NCBI GenBank assembly: GCA_964036275.1
Contig: OZ038437.1
Location: 11,910,733 to 11,974,732, forward strand
Source: Litoditis marina
Lineage: Eukaryota; Nematoda; Chromadorea; Rhabditida; Rhabditidae
Length of the DNA: 64,000 bases
Reading direction: 5' to 3'
The translations under genes and the position numbers were made by a program. Every line of letters starts with the position of its first letter. Positions within the stretch are counted from its first letter, which is position 1. Below the pieces are notes generated by a model, which was not told where the DNA came from, made no database searches, and saw only the letters and a list, made by a program, of their open reading frames with translations. Of this stretch, positions 55,901 to 64,000 are shown piece after piece.

Positions 55901-58900
55901 GTTTAGCGAGGTTTAACGATCTCTAATTCTCTATCTAAGCGCGAATTCTATAATTTCATCCTACCTCTCTATCTAAGTTTGAGAATAGTACGAGTGCTTA
56001 TGCACAGAACTAGGCCGTTGTTTTGACAGCCGCCCAGAAATTGTGGGTCGAATGGTTCTAACTTGTTTTAGTAAACATTCCGATGGACTGGCAAGTGATT
56101 TCATCGCTTCAACTTGGTTCAATCGCACAATGCTGGCAAGTTTAGAAATTGTACGAGTGCTCCGTTCTGCGATTGAAATGAAAATGAAAACAGAACAAAA
56201 CCATACCAGTGTTTTTGAACTGATCAAAATTCAAACCAAAACGTATTCTGAACTGACCTTTGACTTTCCCTTCATCAAACATTCTTCAATCACATCTGCC
56301 GGTGGGTGCCAGTCGATTTTCTGAAAACGAAACGATTTAATACTGATGAAGTTTGCATTTTGTAAACATTTAAGTGAATATTTGCTGGATCGTGTGAGAA
56401 AATAGGGTTTTCTGGTTCCTATTTGGTCTATACGCTTCACGTGACAATCACTAGTAAAAACTACAGATAGAACTCACGTGATGCACATTCAAAGACGAGA
56501 GAGACAGGTTGTAGACGGCATTTCTGGAAATTAGACTGATTAGAAATTAATATAATGGAGCATTCTACTTCTTCATAAATATACAAGTCTCGTATATTTA
56601 CAGTTTGATCTCTATTCGAATCCTCGATGTTGATATTAAATTGAAGTTTTTCCACGTTTTTTCATAATTTTAAGTATTGTACACCCTTCCAAGTTTCATA
56701 TATCTCGAACTTGACTCTCGTTCACGACCTCGCTATTACTCATTGACTACATTATAATTATGGTTGGCCACCGTCCTTGTACACAGACAAAAGTAGAGAC
56801 ACCGTAATCGGGTGCCAATTAGGCGGAAAGTAGTGGAATGTGTTGAGTAACACGCGCTCGCTTGGAACTAATGAGGTGAGACCTGCGCGACTTCTGCTGA
56901 GTTTGGGTTAGGGTACTGTATTGCTAAGGTCGAGAGATTTTAGAGATTTAAGTCGCTAGTTTCCACTTCTTGAGACTAAGCCGTGTGAATTACTTTTCCG
57001 AAAGTGTACAGTCTTGGTGCTCTCTCCGTTACGGTATATCGGAACACTTTCTTGAAAACGTTTTCAGCAAACACAGGCACACAAACATGACATAATGTCT
57101 TAAATTCTCGTTTTCCAAAATGTTTACCTGTTTCCACCAAAACATGAAGATTCACAAACCCCTTAACTCTCTGTGATGGTCATTTCCCTATGTGTTATCC
57201 AATTTAAGCGAATCTCAGACTTGGATATGGGTCGGTGTGTGTAATAGATTGCTCGGCAGCTGCTAGTTAATATAAACAGTCCTCGGCGGATGAAAAATGA
57301 CAGTCAGCAGCTAGTCATCGAAAGCTCGTCAGCATATGTCAGCTTAAAGAAGACTGGAGAGGGTATTCAAGATTTCAAGATTTATCAGATCACTTCAAAT
57401 CGTTGCGAAATGGTGTTGTTTGACTGCCCTCTAGATATCTTCAAATCTGCATACTCGGAATATCTCTACACCACGGTTATTGGTTATTAGGATTTGTTAC
57501 TGAAATTTTCTAAGCTAACTCCAACAATGATAAAGCTTAAGAAGTTTTGCTGTAACAGAACTAGAAGAACAGATTTTTCGGTATCTTAACAAACCCAAAG
57601 TTCATTTTCTTGGTTTGATATTATTGTAAACAGTTATTCGGGTATGAAATGTTGAAACCAGAATCTGCGAATTCCTGCATAGTTTTCGCCTGTTTTCCAT
57701 GTACGAACCCCGTTCTCGAGAGCCTGGCAAACTGCCAAAAACAGCGCCGCAAATGTGATGGGCAGAGTGATGAGACGTGAAATTCGAATGGCCAACCATT
57801 GGAATAATTGGACCGGTACTAGCCATTATCGATTGAATTTGAAATCACTGGAGTATTGGTCTTTGTTTGACAGTAGTTAAGTTGTGTGTCCAGTACTACC
57901 AATGTGTTCAAAACCGACTGTTCTAAGTCAATTTTCCACCTTTTCTAAATGAGGAATAGAAAAAAGTTCTTCAGTTTCACTCTCACATCAGAAAAGATCG
58001 AAAACTCCACACTCTTCAGGCCAGTTTGTGAAACCAATACATTTTTAAATGAGCTCAACGTTATCATAATCCCTCGGTTTGAAAACCCTTTAATCTGCTA
58101 ACTACTAAAAATCGAAAGGTCAGTAATTTACACACCGCTAATGTGAAACCATCATATTTTTGCATAAATTATGATCAAATTCTCCTCATTTTAGGCTCAT
58201 TTTTGACGTAGGCGCCAATGGTTTAATTATCTCTTGCGCATGCCAATTGGCGTATCACAAATGACGTGCGTAGCTGGTCATTTGAGTCTGTAATTTGACA
58301 GGGTGGTGCGTAAATAATAGGTTGCGTAATTGCGTAACAATGTGATGGGCTGACGCAATTAGACGCAAGAAACTCGACTGGAACTAGTAGGTTGTTGTGC
58401 TTGACCAGTAACAATGACATGAGCTTGGTTTCCTGTACGAGTAACACTAATTGCGCATGACTGAATGTTCTGTTTTTCTTCCTCTCAAATTCACTGTAAA
58501 ATGGTGCGAATTCACGTTAATAAACGAACAATTTGGATGAATACCTGCAGTGCTCACTTTCGCTGCTTCAGAAACTGATTATTCACGTGAACCAATTTGA
58601 GTACTGAATTTATAAAGGCTAGAAGTAATAGTATTTCCTATTCAAAACACGTGAAATCTGTTCCCAACCCCCCCGCCTGCTACCACCCGCATAATACATA
58701 ATTGCCATTCCGTTCGACCTTTAGCATGTATGTGCCTATCCCTGTTAGACAAACTAGGCAAGAACTGCCAAAAAGTGGCGCAAACATAAATTGTTTACTT
58801 TGGACCCCAATAAGGGCCTGACCCCAACCCCCACGACAACCTGTATACATTCAAAGAACACTTATCGCGCGCGCGAAATTCGAGATCCGAAGTGAATGTT

Positions 58901-59340
58901 TACTAAAGTAAGTCACGCAACCACGTAAAATGACGTAATCGATGCGTTTGCGTTTGCAACATAATAACTTTTGGGTGCATTGTTAGTTCATATGTACTTA
59001 AAGCTCTCGGTCATTTTAGTTTTGAACTTTTGTTTTGTAGTTTAGTAACATACTAACTGTGGTTCAACGAAAAAAGCTACCGTTTTCTTCCAATAAACTC
59101 ATGTCAAAACAGCATATTTGCGTGGCGACAGCGTATCTACAGCTCAAAACTACTCCTTGTGAATTTCCTCTTCCAATGTGTGAAGATTCAATGAATATTA
59201 TTATTATCAACTTGAAATAGATGAATCTACCAACCTCGCTCCCACCAACAGTGATGCCCCGTCAGCTGCGAGTAGCTTGAAGTGGTCGCTCTCGTCTGAA
59301 TCGTGGGCTCCGCGACCACCGAATCTCGACCCTAGGCCGA
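49960..59340 (-). CDS. Class-1 transmembrane semaphorin (N-terminal exon not found)
   Basis: Seventeen exons join in phase: 59235-59340, 56478-56523, 56258-56320, 55680-55832, 55259-55442, 54843-54940, 54534-54598, 54283-54356, 53903-54054, 53399-53617, 52963-53100, 52563-52714, 52235-52347, 51553-51659, 50959-51056, 50437-50506 and 49960-50124; 666 residues. The sema propeller opens with [20 protein letters not shown] and has [54 protein letters not shown] and [12 protein letters not shown] domain follows ([15 protein letters not shown], then CP), then a helix ([19 protein letters not shown]). There is no Ig domain, so class 1. The cytoplasmic tail has [13 protein letters not shown] and ends [14 protein letters not shown]. 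These proteins guide axons and cell sheets through plexins, as ligand or receptor. About 50 N-terminal residues with the signal peptide must lie upstream, possibly outside the window. Confidence 0.93.
50765..50890 (-). pseudogene. Two partial copies of the end of a semaphorin tail exon
   Basis: The minus strand at about 50767-50800 reads GTCCGACTATGAAAGCTACGG then GAAG|GTACGT, encoding SDYESYGR. At about 50855-50880 a TACGGAAGGGCAA block recurs. Both copy the end of exon 50959-51056 (SDYDSYGRA with donor GTACGT). They could be decayed duplicates or alternative exon ends. Confidence 0.45.
56530..59230. other. Large semaphorin intron, no gene recognised
   Basis: A 2.7-kb intron between the first two semaphorin exons found. 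Scattered short frames only; no repeat family of the window was clearly identified in it. Confidence 0.45.
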
Positions 59341-62300
59341 CTGAAAAGTACCAAATATAGAAAACTATTCCAAACTATTTTTTACATTCGTACAATTACT
59401 TCTGTTTACACATCGAAAGTTGCGTAATAACGGAGGGTTTGAAAGTTGAATGAAATGAATAGAGCGAGAATGAAAGGGCAAGAAAGAGAATGAGAAAGAA
59501 TAAGAGAGACAGAAAAGGAGAGAATCTTTCATAGTAATTAAAAGAAGTCCCTCTTAAACCCAAACCCCCTGTAGTCAGGCAACTCAATCATTCCCCCCTC
59601 TTTCCATCCAGTTTCCTACTTATCACCTCACTAAGCGACCTTGAATACAAAATGTTGCCTTTATGCACGCGAGGCAAGCGTTCGGCGGTGAAATTGGCTG
59701 AAATATTAGTCGGAATCACGTGATGTCGCGAATTACAACTAAAGGTGGAATAGCGACTTGGATTTGTAGTTTGATATGTCGTACACAGCAGAACATTCAC
59801 TTACTAAGTTTACCAAATCGAGTTGGGATCAAACTACCTCCACTTGAAGTCAAAACGAGTTCTTACCAAGAGTACAAATGGTCTAGATTCTTCAAGGTGT
59901 TATATAACCACCCCCCCCCCCCTCCCCCCAATCAACTAAATGAAACTTGCGGACAGTTTCATAGCTGTTTAATGGGTAGTAAATACGAGAAACGTTCGCT
60001 AAAACTCGACTAATTAGGTTTCACGAGAATCTGGTCATTGCCCAAACGTCTGTTTTTTTACGATATCGGACGCAATGTCCGATCCGCAAACATTGCCTAA
60101 CCTTTTGTGTGAATCCAAACGACCCATTACGCCACCCTTCTCCGTTTTTCACGTACAATTCAGTTTTTCACGTGTGATTTGCTGTAATGACGACAGTTCG
60201 GCTGACCCTAACAGATGAAATAAATACGTCCGATGCCCTTTTACGGCTATCATACCGCCGATTTACAACCGCGCTCCAGTCCGCATACCGTATAACTGAT
60301 TAGCGGCGGGTCAGATGAAAGATAGCAGGTGTTGACTGTTTAGACAAATCTCAACACAGTTGAGAAATGAAGAATTTTCGAATATAGTAGCATAATCTGG
60401 GAGAATAACTCATGTATCTCACGTAAAGTGATTAGAGTTTTAATTTTTTCTATTGTTGCAAATGTAAGTAAACTTTCCCTTCCCCCAAAGTTTTTTGAAG
60501 TAACCGAACCCCAAAACTTGCGTTTCACATTCTGAATTGGAATTCGATGCTCATTTTCTTTTTCCCCAACCGTGAAATCTTTGAAGACGGTTCAGCGAGT
60601 GCGTAGAATCTAACGAAACTGCGCAAAAACAGCTCTGTTCTAGGGAGATAGCATCTGCGATTCACGGAAAACTAGTCGAAAAACACGAAATGAACCGCTT
60701 TGATCAGATTCGAATCGACACAGTTTGGAACGGAATTACAACTGAACCAGTAGGAACATGATTCACAAAAACTATAATTTGAAAACTAGTGTATAGTTGA
60801 AGTGAAATTTGAATGAATACTATTACAATGTTTGCGTCAGACATTGCCCCCTAGTGCAGTTCAAATGTGGTCGACATTGAAATAGTCCCATAAAACCGTG
60901 ACTTTTCTAAACTTTGAATGAAATTAAGAGTCAACACATTTTATTCGCACCCTTTCTTTCATCCATTCTTTGTGTTGCTTTTTGTGCGCGTAACGTATAG
61001 GCGCCACACGCTAATGACTGGTTACATTGCGGCATGTTGGCAGGTCTTTGTTGGAAAACACCCACAACTTGTTCAACTTGTTGTCTAATTACGATGGTAG
61101 TTGATGGGATGGTCACGTGTGAAACTTGAAAACACGTTAGAGGTTGGTAACGCTAAAGGTAGTTAACATTTGGAGTTCGTTCAATATGAAAAAAGTTCAC
61201 TATTGTACGTTTTAACGTTTTTATCTTACTTCTCGAAACGTGCACTCGTTATCGTAGAATGGGTTGATTTTACTGCATTCTGGAAAATGTCAACATTTCA
61301 CGTTTCTTCGCGTGACTACTCCATTGGGAACACGTGTACTTCGTCACCAAGTTATTCAAATATTTTGGTATTCCTCGACCCTCGGTATAGTATTACAAGC
61401 TGTCTGACCCCTGGTTTCATATCATCTCCCTCTGTTCACATTAATCCCTAATCCAGCGTTCTGTTGCGCATTATTTAAACAAAGTTGGACTTGTTGGAGC
61501 ACTTGAGGAAAGAGAGAGAGAGAGAGAGAGAATGAGAGAGAGAGAGAAAGAAAAACAGAGAGATAGAGGACTATAAAAGTCCCTCCGTTCCCCCAGGATT
61601 AGCATCGATTAGGGGAACATGATGTAGTGACATTAGGAGACGTCGTGGTAGAATTATGGTCATCCCCGGTCCCACTGGGACACCCTGCCGGCCACACCAT
61701 TATACATCATCGCCGTCAAAACGAACATTAGTCGTGTTGGTATAAGAAGTTAGTTGTACTTTTGGTTGGATTTCACGTAAAACGTGTGAAAAACCGAAAT
61801 GATGTCGTTTGATAATGTATGGCTCGCGATTTGGATTAACTTAGAGTGTAATCGGCGTCGAAACGAACATTAGTGGCGAATGTTGTCGTAAGACCGTACG
61901 AAGTCAGGTGTACTTTTGGTTGAAAATTACGTGAGAACGTTAGAAACGCTAAAACGTGTTTCTGTTCGATATTTCACAAAGTGTTCTCACTACAACGAAA
62001 AATTTTGTAAGCTGTTTAACGCTTCTCAGTTTCAGTAACATCCTATTCAGATCAAATATGCGGGTAGTTAGTACATCCAACCACCCCTGTTTTCAGTTTC
62101 CCATCCTCTGTCAGTTCAATGTTTCAGGGTCCCGTCACAGTCTCCCCTTCCCCGTTGCAACGAGGTCACTCGCAGATAGCCATCTACACACCCCAACTAT
62201 TGCACAACAACACGCGATTTACACGCTGATAGTACATGAAAATGTGCGGCCGCGCGCAGAAAGTGTTCGGATTAGTGGTCAAAACGTTCGCCGTCAAGAT

Positions 62301-62351
62301 CGTATCTTAACGTTGTCACGTGAAGTCATGTGAGAAAATGTACTGATCTGA

Positions 62352-62418
62352 ACTGATTCAAGTGTAACTGTGAAGAAAATTCATGTTGAACAATCACAGT
62401 TACACTTTAATCAGTTCA
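62352..62418. repeat. Hairpin
   Basis: ACTGATTCAAGTGTAACTGTGA and its near-complement TCACAGTTACACTTTAATCAGT are separated by about 24 bp. Single occurrence in the window. Confidence 0.6.
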
Positions 62419-62704
62419 TTTTCTGAACCCTCTAGCTTAAAACAATCTCAGTCGGCAAATCTGCCACTGCGCCATTCGACACCTCGTTTTCTCGGCTCTC
62501 ATGAAGAGGGGATTAATGAGATGGCATTGTCTCTCCATATTCCTAATGTGCGCAGATGCGCGCCTATGCTAATCAAGTTGAGAGATTCATGACCAAATAC
62601 CAATTTGTCGGATGGCGTTTTTTTTGGTTTTCTGAGAATATTAATGGATGTGGTTCACTGTAGTCGTTCAGTCTAAGAGAAACAAACAGGTTATTTTGGC
62701 AACA

Positions 62705-62778
62705 ACTTCACCCCGGAGTTGAACCCTCGACCGTTTTCACCACAATCGCGCACATTACCCACTTGGCCACTCGGAAAC
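62705..62778 (-). repeat. tRNA-like sequence
   Basis: On the minus strand TTTCCGAGTGGCCAAGTGGG (A-box-like) and CGAGGGTTCAACTCCGGGG (B-box-like, good T-arm). The other stems are incomplete. Confidence 0.45.
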
Positions 62779-63607
62779 TTGGTTTTCGTAGAGACGAGCT
62801 GTTTAATTGTTGCGTTCAGTGTACAAACGGCTTGTCACTACGCGACAACTACGTTCATTAGTCAACGTGGTCAGAAGTATAAATTCGGCAGCGCCCAACA
62901 ACTGTTGGTTGGTGTAAAAATTTGCGGCCAGCCCCCCAAACTCAGTTGCTTTTCTTTCTTGAAGGAACGTATTTGTCTGGAGCTGGCAGCGAAGCTCACA
63001 GTAACGACGTTGAAGCTAGGAAAAAAACAATAATCGAAAAACTGTAGTTTAAAAAATGAGAGTAACAAAAATTACGCAAACTTCTCCAAGACTAACTTGT
63101 TGTTCTTATCATGAAACCATTTTTAGAGTGAAGAAGTGTTTTCCACATAAAGTTACACCAGTTCTGTTTGTTACATCTGACTTCGTACTATCGTAAAACG
63201 TTCAGTTGCATACGAAAAGTTCACTTAAAACTGGGCCTTTGTACTAAAAACGCGGTTCTTCGCACAAATAACTATTTTATGGGCGCCTCAGCACGCGGCC
63301 TCGTAAACCACGAGAATTACAGTATTCGACCATTGTGGTGACCACTCAAAAGAAGTACTTTTCTTGGGGAAAATGTTTCGTCACGTTTCCTCTACTAAGA
63401 GTTCACTAGTAAAATGTTCACGTGAAAAATCCTGTACTGGCTTTGGTCTAAGTTGCTAAAGAATTCCCTTTGAAAAACAAGGTGAACACGTGGAAATCTT
63501 CGTGAAACTTCTTTCACGTTTTTTGCCATGTTCTATGAAATAGTAATTGAATACTACTTCTTCAAAGTGTCACTTCAAGTGTAAGAGGTTAATGGGCACC
63601 CTGCAAT

Positions 63608-63690
63608 CACAGCCGACTGGTAAAGTGGTTTACATTGTTGTCGCACAAATTGAACCCACGGGTTCGACCCCTCTGGAGGTCATTTCTTGA
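63608..63690 (+). repeat. tRNA-like sequence
   Basis: GCCGACTGGTAAAGTGGTTTAC (A-box-like) and CACGGGTTCGACCCCTCTGG (B-box-like). An acceptor stem is not evident, so a degenerate tRNA-derived repeat is likelier than a gene. Confidence 0.45.
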
Positions 63691-64000
63691 GTGCCGGCGC
63701 ATGTTCATAATAGCCCGCGATTGTCACTCAATTCGCACTTTATTTGTGTGTGTCCACACAAAGTCATGTCTCAAATAAAACTAGTTTTTCAGTGTGGACG
63801 GCGTAGTCAAATATGTAACTAAGTGAGATACAGGATTGTGAATGATAGCGTATTAATAGATCGAGTGAAACATCAATATGTTCCAGAAGTTGACTGGGAA
63901 ATCTGATTCGACATCTTTACATTTTATTTTTTAAAAAAACCCGTTGAGTAATTAAAAATCACTTGTGAATACGCTCAACGCAAAAGCAAAACATAAAAAT

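Larger units (their letters stand above)
59345..64000. other. Upstream region or first intron of the semaphorin gene
   Basis: It contains GA microsatellite (61508-61560), a poly-C run near 59910, a hairpin (62352-62418) and two tRNA-like sequences, with many TTTCACGT or CACGTG words. No convincing exon was found; the missing signal-peptide exon may be here or beyond the window. Confidence 0.4.

Noticed and set aside
57602..57826. Minus-strand frame as the missing semaphorin N-terminal exon
   Set aside because: It lies between the first two exons found, has no signal-peptide-like stretch, and exons 59235-59340 and 56478-56523 already join in phase.

Overview
The window is eukaryotic: genes are split into many short exons with GT-AG introns, and the spaces between and inside them are crowded with small inverted-repeat transposons and tRNA-like repeats. 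The gene content (glycine-N-acyltransferase-like GNAT genes, a secreted C-type-lectin-like/VWA protein, a class-1 transmembrane semaphorin without an Ig domain, a CR1/jockey-type LINE) and acceptor sites placed 7-8 nt before start codons fit an invertebrate, most likely a nematode. The species is not recognisable from the sequence. All exon chains below were assembled by eye from splice signals, reading phase and comparison between copies.

Left third, all on the minus strand. Two tandem GNAT/glycine-N-acyltransferase-like paralogues lie at 0.4-3.3 kb (copy A) and 6.2-10.2 kb (copy B, complete, about 293 aa). Their first five exons have identical lengths. Copy A appears broken in its sixth exon, where a foldback transposon sits. 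A long secreted protein runs from 24.95 to 13.14 kb: signal peptide, Cys-rich and C-type-lectin-like exons, a Gly/Pro/Asn-rich linker and a VWA domain. Its start codon is alone at the end of exon 1, and one large intron holds a 1.6 kb inverted-repeat element carrying a LINE ORF1-like gene.

Middle. 25.6-28.9 kb is a transposon cluster. Two paralogous genes of unknown family then face each other tail to tail: plus strand 28.9-34.25 kb and minus strand about 48.04-36.62 kb. Each has a Cys-rich N-terminal half and a coiled-coil C-terminal half, with matching exon lengths and phases. The minus copy has a duplicated exon set and, in an intron, a 5'-truncated LINE bounded by a 12-bp target-site duplication (38281-41582).

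Right third. A class-1 semaphorin runs on the minus strand from 59.34 to 49.96 kb (sema domain, PSI, one membrane helix, tyrosine-containing cytoplasmic tail); its N-terminal exon was not found. 59.4-64 kb is probably its upstream region or first intron and holds repeats and two tRNA-like sequences.

No operon-like relation between the genes is visible. The recurring themes are exon-level duplication (whole exons, exon ends and exon trios) and TA-flanked mobile elements that often contain degenerate tRNA-like segments.
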